Shown: positions 21,506-32,558 of the stretch, one piece after another
How the letters are laid out: each line of letters begins with the position of its first letter
Position numbering within the stretch: position 1 is the first letter of the stretch
Assembly: GCF_964019385.1 (NCBI RefSeq)
Contig: NC_088644.1
Location: forward strand, 42,479,124-42,543,123
Direction: 5' to 3'
Source: Sycon ciliatum
Taxonomy: Eukaryota > Porifera > Calcarea > Leucosolenida > Sycettidae
DNA: 64,000 bases
The notes under the pieces: model-generated
The model's database searches: none
Seen by the model: the letters and a program-made list of their open reading frames with translations, nothing else
Told to the model about the DNA's origin: nothing
Program-made: the position numbers and the translations under genes

Positions 21506-21913
21506 TAGGGCTCAAACGGTTAGTCCGATTAACTGGTTGCAGACCGGTTACGAAGAATTAACGGTTAACCGATAAAGATAACGGTTACGCAGTAACTTTT
21601 CAGTCAATTTGTCATGTATCAGGTCGTTGCAAAGTATGCACTTTCGCAGCCTGTCGCACGCGTACGCAATTTCTGGGCTGTCAACTCGGTCATATCTGGT
21701 CTCTTCGTGTGAGAGTATGTATGAATGAGCATGCAAGAGAATGTACATGTGTGCGTTGTACTGAATAGGGTACATTTTTTGAATGAGTATAGTCAAATAA
21801 ACGGTTAAAAAAGAGTCCGCAGGATTGCCATGGCTTATAGGTTATAACCGTTAAACCGACCGTTAGCCTAGCAGTTAACCGTTCGGGGTAAAACCGTGAC
21901 CGTTTGAGCCCTA
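21506..21913. mobile_element. hAT-like MITE (408 bp)
   Basis: Perfect TIR TAGGGCTCAAACGGT and complement. Exact TSD ATTATTTC at 21498-21505 and 21914-21921. The interior is rich in GGTTAACCG-type motifs. Confidence 0.93.
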
Positions 21914-21921
21914 ATTATTTC

Positions 21922-23357
21922 GTACTACTATTATAGGTATTCAATAGAAACAGTTGCAAAATCCTTTAGATGAGCATGTCACAACAAAGCGTTCTGACAT
22001 GCGCATCCTCAAAAATAGTCATGATCGGCTCCTCATCAAATGTCAAAATAAGCAATGATGAATGGCTGAAAGACGACATTCACGAGCTAGGTAACGTGTC
22101 ACAGAGCTCAGAAATGTATAAATTCAGGGGTATAGTACCAATCAATCTGCCAGAGCTGCGGTAGAAAGATGTGGGATAGGCCAAAAATTGACCAAAAGAG
22201 TCTATCCAATTCCAGCATACCTGCCTGCACATCATCACATCAAGAGCCATTTGGCTCGTAGGTGACCTCTTTTTGGCCTCCTTGATGATTACTGATCCTC
22301 TTCTTCAATCTTCTTCACTTCCTCTTTGACTTTTCCGTCACTTCCCTCAAGTTCCCAGCTCTTCCTGGTTGTATGTCAATGGTGTTGTGAGGTGCAGCGC
22401 AGAAACGCGATGCTATCTGGTTTCAATGTTCAGCCGGATTCTACATTTATTCTCCAAGAGCGTGTTCAATCATGAGCATTATAGGTGAAGCCAAGTCGGA
22501 AACCCAGCCTTCCCTGGTGGCCCACTCTCCAAGGATAGGGCAATAAACGTACTATCAGATGTATGATGCATATGCAGGGCGCAGTCATGTTGACTCCATC
22601 ATACGTGACGATGATGCCACGCGGTTCAGTGCAGCACGGCCACGTCCGTACATTGCCTCGGGCTCAGGCCCGGCGTAGCGTTTCATATGTCTGCTACTGA
22701 AATGATCTTGGAAAACATGATCACAGGTTTAAGAGAATCACGTAGCCACCACAGGTCTTCGTATAAATAGGCCGTTGGACATTGACAACTGTGCAAAGCT
22801 TCAATAGCGGCCCGGGTGATGAATTCTGCCCATACTAATACAGGCCTGTTGATTTCCCATTTGCAAATGAATTTCTCAGACGTGAATGGACGTCTTCTCA
22901 CCACACATAGTGAAATACCAAGGCAAATATCACGCTTGGCCTGGTCGCTGATTACGATGGGATGTGGACTGGTACAGCTGACAGCATGCTGATTCGATCA
23001 CAAATTGCAGAAATTACTCATTATTTTACAAACGAAACCCAGTCATCTATATCTCCCACTCAATGTCTGACGCCGAAAAAAGAGAGAGAGAGACTGAGAG
23101 TACGTAGAACTAGTGTTGACATCACTTTAGTACTTACTCAAGTCACATCAAAATCCTTATCAGCGGGCTCCAGGCTGTGGAACGCCTCCAGTGGGTCTGA
23201 ATGTTCGACAACGTCAACCATTACTTCTTCAAAGAATCGTCATCTACTGTTTACTGAGTGGTGTGCGGCCAGTCGCCAAGTACTCGTACCAGTGCGAGTA
23301 CTGATTACGATGATGCCGTTCACAAGGGAGTAGTAAAATACCTACTCCGCGCCCAGC
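21922..23357. other. No gene recognised
   Basis: Frames up to 123 codons lack recognisable domains. A partial mini-palindrome-like sequence (GGGAGTAGTAAAATACC) occurs near 23327-23350. Confidence 0.4.
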
Positions 23358-23501
23358 TCACAATCGATCGATTTGGGTTCTTTTTTTTGTTGCGCGATCG
23401 ATCGATTTTGCGCGATCGATCGATCGTTGCGCGATCTGTCGATCGACAGATCGCGCAGCAAAATCGATCGATGTGGCAGATCCATAGATGGCGCACAACA
23501 T
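23358..23501. repeat. CGATCG-rich palindromic module, copy 2
   Basis: Multiple CGATCGAT units and the same perfect palindrome (core TCTGTCGATCGACAGA, about 23430-23459). It ends GCGCACAACATATACCC, joining directly to the second foldback. Confidence 0.85.
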
Positions 23502-24353
23502 ATACCCTAAAATCAAATTTTCACCAGTTGTAGTCTTCTGAGTGCTGAGTCGAATGGTCTTGGTCCGAGGAAGCTGCGATGCTCCCTTCCTACTTGAATC
23601 CCAATCGAACTCGCGCACTTCCACCGAAACTGGGTGACTGCGCCCTACTAGATGGGGATTTGTATGCAAAATGTCACTAAAAGCGCCATTCCGTTCTTAT
23701 AAAAGCACGGATGACCGCGATTGGCCCATATGTTGTAGTCTTTTGGACGCTGAGTCGACTGGTTTTGGTCCGAAAAGGCTGCGATGCAGCGTTTCTCCTT
23801 TATTCCCAATCGAACATGGTTGAACAAGCGGTCACGTGCTCCTGGGTGCCCAAATCACCTGGTCACCGCCCCAGCAGGCGACAACTTTCACACCAAGGTT
23901 CAACTCGAGTTCAACTCGAGTGACAGGAGTGCACCCAAAAAAGGTCAAACAGGCTAGTAAGTTGTAACCTGCAGGCACGGTGACCAGGTGACTGGTGTAC
24001 GCAGGAGCACGTGACCGCTTGTTCAACCATGTTCGATTGGGAATAAAGGAGGAACGCTGCATCGCAGCCTTTTCGGACCAAAACCAGTCGACTCAGCGTC
24101 CAAAAGACTACAACATATGGGCCAATCGCGGTCATCCGTGCTTTTATAAGAACGAAATGGCGCTTTTAGTGACATTTTGCATACAAATCCCCATCTCGTA
24201 GGGCGCAGTCACCCAGTTTCGGTGGAAGTGCGCGAGTTCGATTGGGATTCAAGTAGGAAGGGAGCGTCTCAGCTTCCTCGGACCAAGACCATTCGACTCA
24301 GCACCCCGAAGACTACAACTGGTGAAAATTTGATTTTAGGGTATACTTCCCCT
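23502..24353. mobile_element. Large foldback element, copy 2
   Basis: Arms about 23502-23842 and 24002-24353 closely match the element at 12100-12960. The right end has TTCCCCT then TTAA (24354-24357). The left terminus lacks about 12 bp where it meets the CGATCG module. Confidence 0.85.
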
Positions 24354-24447
24354 TTAACAGAGGGAACACAAAGAGTTCATAAGCGCACAAGCACGCAGAG
24401 AAGAGTAAATGACGTGGTGTGTGGACGGGAAAAGTCAGACAGAGCAT

Positions 24448-25404
24448 TCATTGCAAGGTATAGGGGATAGAGGCAAGCTTAAATTGCTGGGCAGCCTTGA
24501 TCTCCCTTACACTCCTTGGGAGAGCGTTCCAGGCCAAGGCTGCCTGAAAGGCCAGGCGAGATCTGCCGGCTTCTGACTGCGCCGAGGGGACAGTGAGGCC
24601 CCTGGAAACCTGGTGCCGGGTGGTGCTGCCAGCTGATGGTGAGAATAGGTCCTGGAGGACACTGCTGGCTTTCCCATTGACACACCGCCACACCAGGACG
24701 AGCCACTTCTGGGCGTAGCACTCGCGAACTCTGTACAGGGACATCCGTTCGAGCAGAGGCTGAGCCGAGGTGTGAGGCGGCAAACCGTATACCGCTCTCG
24801 CCGCTCGGTTCTGCAGGACCTGAAGGCGATCAAGCTGCGAAACCTTGAGGGAGGAAGAGAAGGCGTTAGACCCATATAGGAGGTCAGGCATGATGACTGA
24901 CCTCACATACTGGATGCGACTACTGAGGCTCAGACATCTGCGGGACCACCACAGTGCTCCAATCTTCTGCACAACTTTCTTCGCCATCGCGTCAACATGG
25001 GGGTCCCACTTCACAGCAGCGTCAAGGGTCACGCCGAGGTACCTTGCTGTGGGGCTCAGGGGAAGCTCTGTCTGGTTGCAGCGGACAGCGACATGCTGAC
25101 CCGCATTGCGTTGTGGTACAATTGACAGGACCTGGCTCTTCTTGTCATTTAGAAGCAGATGTCGATGCTTGAGCCAGTAAGCGACGTTGGTGACGGCCCC
25201 TGATAGGCAGGCTGATGTGGCTAGCACTGATTTTCTGTGGCAGTGCACGGCAATGTCATCGGCAAATTGCAGAGATGGAGCAGGATTGGCTATGGCAGGG
25301 ACATCACGGGTGTACATGCTAAACAGGATCGGTCCTAGGACCGAGCTCTGAGGTACACCAGATGAGCACTTAGCAGCAACACTGTAGGTGGGGCCAATGC
25401 GCAC
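24448..25404 (-). pseudogene. LINE ORF2 RT fragment (QFADD type)
   Basis: 318 open codons: GVPQSSVLGPILFSMYTRDV, catalytic QFADD, then ARYLGVTLDAAVKW, PDLLYGSNAF, LQVLQNRAARAVYGL and LAWNALPRSV. Upstream in other frames, to 25756, are DMSKAFDKV-, HREHSTEDAL- and SKVLEKIVQKQL-like blocks, so the copy continues with frameshifts. It is closely related to the LINE at 28194-32554. The 5' part is cut by the MITE at 25757. Confidence 0.88.
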
Positions 25405-25756
25405 TTGCCGGGTTCGATCGCTTCGCTTTTAAAAGTAGCTGCAGAACCAGCGAAGGGAGGCATTGTCCAGGCCGAGATCGAATAGGTCCCGGACCAGTTG
25501 GCTGTGATTGACCTTGTCAAAGGCTTTTGACATGTCGATTAGGCAGACGCCTGTGGTGAACTTGTCGTCCCGGGCCTTTAAATTAAGATGGCATCTGTTG
25601 CTACAACTAGGGCGTCCTCTGTGGAGTGCTCACGGTGGAAGGCAAACTGAGTCGGTGGTATGGCACACGATCGCTCCAGATGTGCAACAAGTTGCTTCTG
25701 GACTATCTTCTCGAGTACTTTGGATATGCAAACCAGGCTTGTAGTTGTATGCAAAC

Positions 25757-26213
25757 TAGGCCCAGACAGATCCTGCCGGCAATTCTTTCGGCAAAATATC
25801 GAAGAATTGAAAGAGCGGAAATTGCCGGCAAAATTGGAGCAAAATATCGAGATGTTAGGTAAAATCGGTGCCTGATACTTGGATTTCCTTGTTTCTTACC
25901 CGTTCAGCAGGATACACTGCCCAGGACGAGATCATGTCACCGAAATATCACTGGGATTCACTGTGGATCGACATGTTTTTGGAAGAACTCAGGGACACGC
26001 GCGTGGAAACCCGTGTTGAGAAACTGACCCTGCGATTTTTATGAAACGTTGTACGGGATTGCACGGGAAGTGGATAAAATACACGTTTTTCCGGAGCAGA
26101 ATGGAGCAAAATATCGAGTTTCTTGTGCCAGGCTCGGCAAAATATCGAAGATTTCGCAGCAACATTTTGCGGCAAAATATCGAGGCGAGCGGAGCAGAAT
26201 CTGTCTGGGCCTA
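25757..26213. mobile_element. hAT-like MITE with GCAAAATATCGA sub-repeats
   Basis: TIR TAGGCCCAGACAGAT, with perfect complement at 26199-26213. Flanks ATGCAAAC and ATGCGATC match at 6 of 8. Four or five copies of GCAAAATATCGAAGA/GAT lie inside. It inserts within the NYKP..SKVLEKI region of the minus-strand LINE. Confidence 0.8.
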
Positions 26214-26246
26214 ATGCGATCCACAGGTAGGAACATTATTTTGAAC

Positions 26247-27568
26247 ATGGCGAAGACAGTTAAGAGTTTTGTCCGTCGCATTACTTCTCCCACCCATGCT
26301 GGTCATGGTGGGAGACAGTCCCCAGACTTGTTACAAAGTACATACGTAGCACTGACTCCACACCTAGGGCAAAGGCCACAAAAAGGAAGCCCAAGAGCCC
26401 GAGCGAGAGCCTGTGCCCGAGCACTGACAGTGATGACCGGCCCGTGTCAGGGACACGTAAAGCAGCCTGCAAGCCAGGCAGAGATGAGTTGGGATGTACA
26501 CGTCAGCGCCATAGTGACCAAAGCTGCGAAGAAGATTGGCGCCTTGTGGCGAACCCGTCGATGCCTCTCCCGCAGCTCGCGCAAGATATAATGTAAAGGC
26601 TATTGTCATGCCGGATATGATATATGGTGCCTGCTGCTTCTCTGCAGCCCTCCGCGTGACCCAACTTCAGCGTCTGCAAGCCATGCAAAACGGGCGATCC
26701 GATGCATTGATGGCAGCCCGCCATGTTCCGCGATGCAGCCCCTCCTGGCTGCCAACTCGATTTACCGCGTCACTGAACTTTTTAAACAAAAGCTCCTGAT
26801 CTTCATCTGGCGGTGTCTAAATGACTCCACTAGCCTTGCTCTAGCCCAGCTTCTCAAACCAGCAGCATGCAGCGGCAGAAGTACGCGCCATCAGCATGCC
26901 AATGGTCTGCTCAGCCAGCCAGGAGCATTGCAGGAGCATTGCTGTGGAACAGTTTGCTTAGAGAGGTGCGCACCGTATCCAGATTGCAAGATTTTAAGCT
27001 AGCCTGCCTTCCTTATGTATGCCTGGAATAGGTTGTGTTTCGTCAGGTTTTGACATGTTCCTTTTCTTCTCAGTATTCTCGCTCGCATAGTACTCCACTT
27101 CTATGATAATATTGCCTATGCTGTTGCTCATTAGGATTTTGGCAAATTCTATCCTTCGCTTTCATATAACTGGGCCAGGAACCCATTTGAACTTGCGAAG
27201 TAAAATAAAATCAATCAATCAGATGCTGCTACCCAAGACCCAGGACCTAGTGACCACTGTACGTGCGCGTGCGAAAAGCCAGCACTGCAGCAGCACATAT
27301 CTACCCTACTACAGTCAGTGCTGGGAGACCTCAAACAAGAATTGAAACATGTCGTGAAACGCGAAATGCAAACACTCGCGGACAGTCTGCTTGCGCCTAT
27401 TGCGTCACGCATCAGTGATCTCGAGGACCACGCCCAGCACCAGCGCGAAGACATCAGCCGCATCAGCGCGGAAAACAAGAAGCTAGGCAAGACGGTGGAG
27501 CAGATTGGCGCAAAAACGGACGCGACTGTACTTTCCGGCATGGGAGACATGGAGAAGAAGCTTGGCGC
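26247..27568 (+). pseudogene. LINE ORF1 remnant with coiled coil, interrupted
   Basis: Starts MAKTVKSFVRRI. After a basic/serine-rich region the frame is split by a LINE fragment (26487-27220) with the 5-bp repeat AGATG. Removing that insert continues KPGR-DAATQ in frame. Then SVLGDLKQELKHVVKREM, ISDLEDHAQHQREDISRI and KKLGKTVEQIG form a coiled coil typical of LINE ORF1 proteins. At 27569 it is cut by the 7.3-kb composite LINE insertion. Confidence 0.7.
26487..27220 (+). mobile_element. LINE 3' fragment inserted in an ORF1
   Basis: Frameshifted RT C-terminus: WDVHVSAIVTKAAKKIGALW, VMPDMIYGACCFSAAL, RVTELFKQKLLIFIWR. The 3' end has GGGCCAGGAACCC, TTGCGAAGTAAAATAAA and an ATCAATCA tail. AGATG flanks it at 26482-26486 and 27221-27225. 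Confidence 0.8.
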
Positions 27569-27574
27569 CATCAT

Positions 27575-28189
27575 GTTGTTGTTGACATTTTATTTTGTAT
27601 CGCAGACCAAACGGGCAATGGTGCCCAATATTATGATGGCGATAAAGTAACGGCCGAGAGCCAAGGATACAACAAGCAAGCCTCCACGAAAGAGAGAAAA
27701 ACACAGACAACACAGACTGCAAATACTCAAAAAAGAGAAAGGGGAAAAAAGAAGAGAAAAAAAAGAAGGAGAAGAAAGCACAGTTGAGTCACAGTTGAGT
27801 CACGACTCCAAGTCCAAGCCTAGATGCTGGCTAGCCATAAAAATAAACCTTTAAAAGTCTCTTGAATGATCTAAGGCAGGCGAGGGACTTGACTCTTGGG
27901 GCAGGGCGTTCCATAGTCTAACGGCAGAAACGAGCGGCCGACAGTCACCAGAGACTCGCCTCGTGGCAGGGACAACATACGCATTTGGATCGTTGATCCG
28001 AGTGACGCCTTCAGCCTGGCGACGTAGGCACTTGGACAGGAGATTACTAATTCTGGCGGTGTGGATACGAAGCATGAGGAGGCGGAGTTTACATTGGGCG
28101 TTTTGGATGATGGGGATGAGGCCTAGACTGGTGTAGATGGGATCTGTGTGGGAGGGGAATGGCTGGTTGGCAACGCAGCGGATACATCG
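27575..28189 (-). pseudogene. 3' portion of split LINE: ORF2 C-terminus and 3' UTR
   Basis: RCIRCVANQPF, SLGLIPIIQNAQ, LLMLRIHT, RPLVSAVRLWNALP, then about 270 bp of 3' UTR with the conserved terminal hairpin. It continues the frame ending at 32559. Confidence 0.8.
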
Positions 28190-28208
28190 CTTGAAACTCA
28201 GGTGTACG

Positions 28209-29279
28209 ATGGAGACGGTTGGCAGTTTTGGAGCTCCTGCTCCGGCCTCCTTTTCTTTTAGGATTGAGAAGGACTGGTCTGCAGACCACTTGTTTTACGC
28301 CAAGGCGCTCAAGCAGAGTAAGGTAGATATATGTCAGGTCTGCCAGGTGGACCTTCAGGGCAAGCCTGGTCATTGCGTTGTTACAGTGAAGAATTCTGCT
28401 GAGCGGGAAAAGATACTGGACGCAGGAATCCGGATTTCCGGTAAGCTGGTGCTCTGCGAGATTTCCGGGGTGGACTTAACCCATCTGCATGTGTTCGGGT
28501 GCCCTGTCGGGCTTCAAAACAGTAAATTGTGTGCCGCGCTGGGCCAGTTCGGCCGAATTGTTGGGTCGCCTCAACAGAAAAAAGTATTGTTTGAGGGATT
28601 GGAAATCAGTACTGGCACCCGTGTTCTCAGCCTGGTCCTCCGATCACCAGTTCCATCTACGGTTACCGTAGGTCAGTTGAAACTGCGAGTATGGCACCGT
28701 GGCCAACAGCAAACATGTTGGCGCTGCAACAACAGTGGCCACGAGGCTAAAGCATGTCCCAACCGTGGGGCACAGTCTACAGCTTCCCGGCTTCCACAAG
28801 CACAGCACCGCAACACAACCGGTACGAGTACAAACCCTCCCAGCGTCAGTACAGCCACTGATACGGGTACGGTGACTACCCAGCCCGCAGAAGCCGCTGT
28901 AGAGCCAGCTGTCGTCAGTGTGGAGACAGGTGCAGCTAGCAACACAGGGCTGAACACTGCCTCAGTCAACAGCTATCGCCAGGCACTTTTAGCCAATGGG
29001 ACCAGCACTGGCACAACTGATACCAGTAACCATGTGCCGGCTTTCAGCCAACCTGGAGACAAAGAAAAGAGCAGCGGGACAGCCCCCTCTCCTGATGACG
29101 ATGGCTTCAGACTGGCAGCAGGCAAACACACCTTCCCCGCCACTGTCCTATCAGGGCGCACTGAGCCACCTGCCTCTGCCTTGAACGACCCGCAAATTGC
29201 GTGGGCTAAGGAGTGTTCAAACCGTGAGCGCAAGAAGCTGGCAGAGAGAGTTGAAGCTGCCCGCAGAGGAAGCCACTAG
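28209..29279 (+). CDS. LINE ORF1, zinc-knuckle nucleic-acid-binding protein
   Basis: 356 residues from METVGSFG. The first ~180 residues form a folded domain resembling RNA-binding ORF1 proteins. A CCHC knuckle CWRCNNSGHEAKAC (CX2CX4HX4C) lies at about 176-189. A Thr/Ser/Pro-rich low-complexity region (about 190-310) and a basic C-terminus (NRERKKLAERVEAAR) follow. Known: ORF1 proteins bind the element RNA and chaperone its integration. The frame extends 24 codons upstream, but that part is antisense of the older LINE, so the ATG at 28209 is preferred. It is intact and 121 bp upstream of ORF2. Confidence 0.85.
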   Translation: METVGSFGAPAPASFSFRIEKDWSADHLFYAKALKQSKVDICQVCQVDLQGKPGHCVVTVKNSAEREKILDAGIRISGKLVLCEISGVDLTHLHVFGCPVGLQNSKLCAALGQFGRIVGSPQQKKVLFEGLEISTGTRVLSLVLRSPVPSTVTVGQLKLRVWHRGQQQTCWRCNNSGHEAKACPNRGAQSTASRLPQAQHRNTTGTSTNPPSVSTATDTGTVTTQPAEAAVEPAVVSVETGAASNTGLNTASVNSYRQALLANGTSTGTTDTSNHVPAFSQPGDKEKSSGTAPSPDDDGFRLAAGKHTFPATVLSGRTEPPASALNDPQIAWAKECSNRERKKLAERVEAARRGSH

Positions 29280-29400
29280 TGCAATGAAGGTAATTACGGT
29301 TAATACTTACTGCACTTGCTCTTAATCCCCATGCTGATCCCTTTTTCCCTAGTAATGATAGATCATCAGAACACAATTTCTTTAGCTGTATCTTTTTTAA

Positions 29401-32376
29401 ATGTTAATGGCGTCTCTTAATCCCTTAGCACCCAGCTTTTCCCCCTCCAAGTTAACTACTAGTGTACACAGTCAACATCGAGTCTCCCCTGGGGCTGGCA
29501 TCCCAGGTCCCAGTGCTCATGGCTCTTGTACCCAGAATAACCTTTCTGCCCCTGCTCACCGCATTACCCCACTGACACAGTCCTTCATAAGACTGGGCTT
29601 TTTGAATGTTTGTAGTCTTCGAAACAAAGTAGCTGAGGTCGCCGATATCCTACAGCAATACAACTTCGACATATTTGGCGTCGCAGAAATCTGGCTTGAC
29701 AGCACAACGTCAGACAGTGATATTGATATACCAGGTTACTGTGTGATACGGCACGATCGTCCAGTGCGCAGAGGTGGCGGTGTATGCTTTTATTTCCGTT
29801 CCGGACTCCAGGTAAAACCGCGCCCAGAGCTTTCCGACGCTAACATTGAATCGTCCTGGATCGAAGTCAAAGGACGACGAAGGCGACAACTAGTTGGGTG
29901 CTTTTACCGGCCACCTGACGAGCCCATCTTGTACTGGCAGAATTTTGAAGAGCAGCTGCACAGGGCTTTCGTGGACAACCCAAGCATCACAGTCATTGGC
30001 GATTTTAACGTTAATGTTTCAACCCCCTACCCACCTTGTCCCATCGCCCGGAAATTTCTCGAACTTTGCAACTGCTACGGCCTCACTAATCACGTTCATG
30101 CTCCGACTCGTATCTCACCGGCGTGCCCATCTGGTACAACTATCGATCTCATTCTTTCAGCTAGTCAAGACATCAGTGAGTGCCACGTCCTGCCTTTGAC
30201 CATTAGCGACCGCTTTGGGATTGAGGCTAACCTGCACCTTCAGGTTTCTCGCAGCGTGTCACCTCAGGCAGTAGAGCGGGTCCGAGCTCAGAGAAATACT
30301 CGGTCGGTGAACCTCTGCGAATTCCGTCGGGATGTCAGCTCCGCAGGGCTGGATGATTTTACTAACACGCGGGATGTGGACACCATGTGGGCATCGTGGC
30401 ACACCAAGTTCTTGGCTGTCGTGGACAAGCATGCACCCATCCGCTATGTATCCTCCAACCGCAAATCCCATCCGCCCTTGTCCGACAGAGAGCTCCACAA
30501 GCTCAACCAACGTAAAAACCAGCTACACCGACGGTGGCTACGCGATAAGGGAAACCAGAATCTTCACGTACAGTTCAAGCAAGCACGCTCAAGCGCCAGA
30601 AATGCCTATCGCCGAAAGCGCAACGATTTCTTCCGAGCGCAATGTGCCGCGTCCAGTCAGAACCCGCGTAAGCTCTGGAACGTCATAAACTCCGTTACGA
30701 ACAGGAAGAGAGTACGTGTGGAGCCTACTTGCCCCATTGAAGAAGTTTCGTCAGTCTTCCAGGCAGTAGTAACAGACAATGCCCGTCCTCACAGTATCCC
30801 GCTACCGCAAGGTCCACAGCCTCAGACTGCAATGTCAGAATTGCCGCAAGTGTCTTTTGGCGAAGTAGAACGGCTTCTCCGACAAATCAATCCTGCCAAA
30901 GCAACAGGAAGCGACGGGATACCTGGTCACCTTCTGAAGTGCTGTGCCGATATTCTAGCTGCGTCCGTGGCCACGTTGTTTAATGCCTCGCTTGTCAATG
31001 GCACTGTCCCCACAGCCTTCAAACTCGCACACGTTATCCCGCTGTTCAAAGCTGGGGACCCGTCTATTCCCACTAACTTCCGTCCAGTGTCCCTACTTCC
31101 CATATTATCAAAACTCTTGGAGAAAGTCGTGCAAAAGAAGCTAGCCCAGTTTCTGGACATATCCGGTACCCTCCCCACGACTCAGTTTGCATTCCGCGCA
31201 GGCCACTCAACGGAGGATGCCCTGGTACTTATGCTAAATCGTATTATTATTGCACGGGACAAGCGTTTGTGTACTGGCATATGCCTTCTAGATAATTATG
31301 TCAAAGGCATTCGACAAGGTTCGTCATGAACGGCTACTCCAGGACCTATTCGATATCGGCATAACAGGGACAGCCCTAAAGTGGTTTTCCGCCTATCTGT
31401 CGGGCCGTACTCAGCGTATCTGTATTGGACGGGATCAGAGTGCCATTTCTGCACCATCCTGTGGCGTGCCACAAGGTTCTGTTCTAGGACCGATCCTTTT
31501 TAGTATCTACACCCGCGAAGTTCCAACCATAGCTAACCAGTCTTCATCAGTTCAATTTGCCGATGACATCGCGCTGATCAGCAGCAGCACATCCCTGAAC
31601 ACGGTATCTGCTACGCTATCGGCCTCGGTTTCTGCACTTGCTGACTGGTTGCAGACCCGTGGTCTCATTTTGAATGCAGCCAAGAGCCACGTGATCCCTG
31701 TATACCCCAACAGGCAGCCCAGCATACGATCAATGTAAACTGTCACGAAACGCCGATTCCTGTCGTTACTGCGGCCAGGTATCTTGGAGTGCTCCTCGAC
31801 TCGGATCTGTCATGGACGCCCCATGTTGATCGCTGCACCGCTCGACTGGCCCAGAGGATCAGAGCACTATGGAGGTTGCGTCGCTGCTTGACTCATCAGA
31901 GCCGAGTTCTCTACTTTAAAGCGATCATCATGTCTGACCTGATGTACGGATCCAATGCGTTTTCCCCGCTTCTTACTGCCAACCAATTGGATCGGCTACA
32001 AGTCATGCAGAATCGGGCGGCAAGGGCTGTTTTCGGACTCTCGCATCACACCTCCGCGCGTACCCTCCTGCTGCAATTGGACACCTACAGAGTATCCGAG
32101 ATATTCAGGCAGAAGTTCATCGTTCTGGTCTGGAGGTCTCGGAATGGGCACGCAAGTTCTGATCTGCAAGCCCTCCTAGTTCCTTCGTCAGCTGGCCCAA
32201 CTAGGTTGCACTCCACCATGGGTCTGCGCCAACCGCCAGTTTCCACCAGGTTCGGCAAGGATTGCCTCGCGTTCCGGGGCGCCCAGCTGTGGAACACCTT
32301 ACCCAGCGACATACGTGCCATCTCCACGCTCCGCCAGTTCCGCGCCAGCATGATCCCGCACACCCTTAGTACCTAG
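29401..32376 (+). pseudogene. LINE ORF2: APE endonuclease plus reverse transcriptase, two frame disruptions
   Basis: Endonuclease at residues about 60-300: LGFLNVCSLRNK, FGVAEIWLD, GGGVCFYFR, VGCFYRPP, VIGDFNVN, TTIDLILS, ISDRFGI. RT follows: AHVIPLFKAGDPS, FRPVSLLPILSK, QFAFRAGHSTEDAL. Near 31290 an apparent 4-bp insertion shifts the frame just before MSKAFDKVRH. It resumes (31298-31738) through GVPQGSVLGPILF and QFADD. A one-base loss near 31733 shifts back, and 31789-32376 completes the thumb and C-terminus (ARYLGVLLDSD, LMYGSNAF, LWNTLPSDI). Inferred: inactivated recently, because only two lesions are seen in almost 3 kb. Confidence 0.9.
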
Positions 32377-32558
32377 AGTACCAAACGTCCTGTTTGATGA
32401 TCAGCTGGCTTAGTTTTTCTCCACCTCTATCCTAATTACATCAGTCCCCAATTTCATTTATTACTGCTTTCTATCTGCATTCGCCACCTTTTCATTGGGC
32501 AGATCTGCCCGTTTGGTTTGCGAATTAAAATAAACACAACAACAACAACAACAACTTG

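Larger units (their letters stand above)
28194..32554 (+). mobile_element. Near full-length two-ORF LINE (CR1-group type)
   Basis: Contains gag-like ORF1 (28209-29279), ORF2 with endonuclease and RT (29401-32376, two frame disruptions), and a 3' UTR ending GGGCAGATCTGCCCGTTTGG, AAAATAAA and (CAA)n. CTTG at 28190-28193 and 32555-32558 is the short target duplication. Only 15 bases precede the ORF1 ATG, so slight 5' truncation is possible. Confidence 0.9.

Noticed and set aside
22962-23333. 123-codon frame containing SAGSRLWNASS
   Set aside because: A faint resemblance to LINE C-termini (RLWNALP), but the surrounding blocks are absent; insufficient support.
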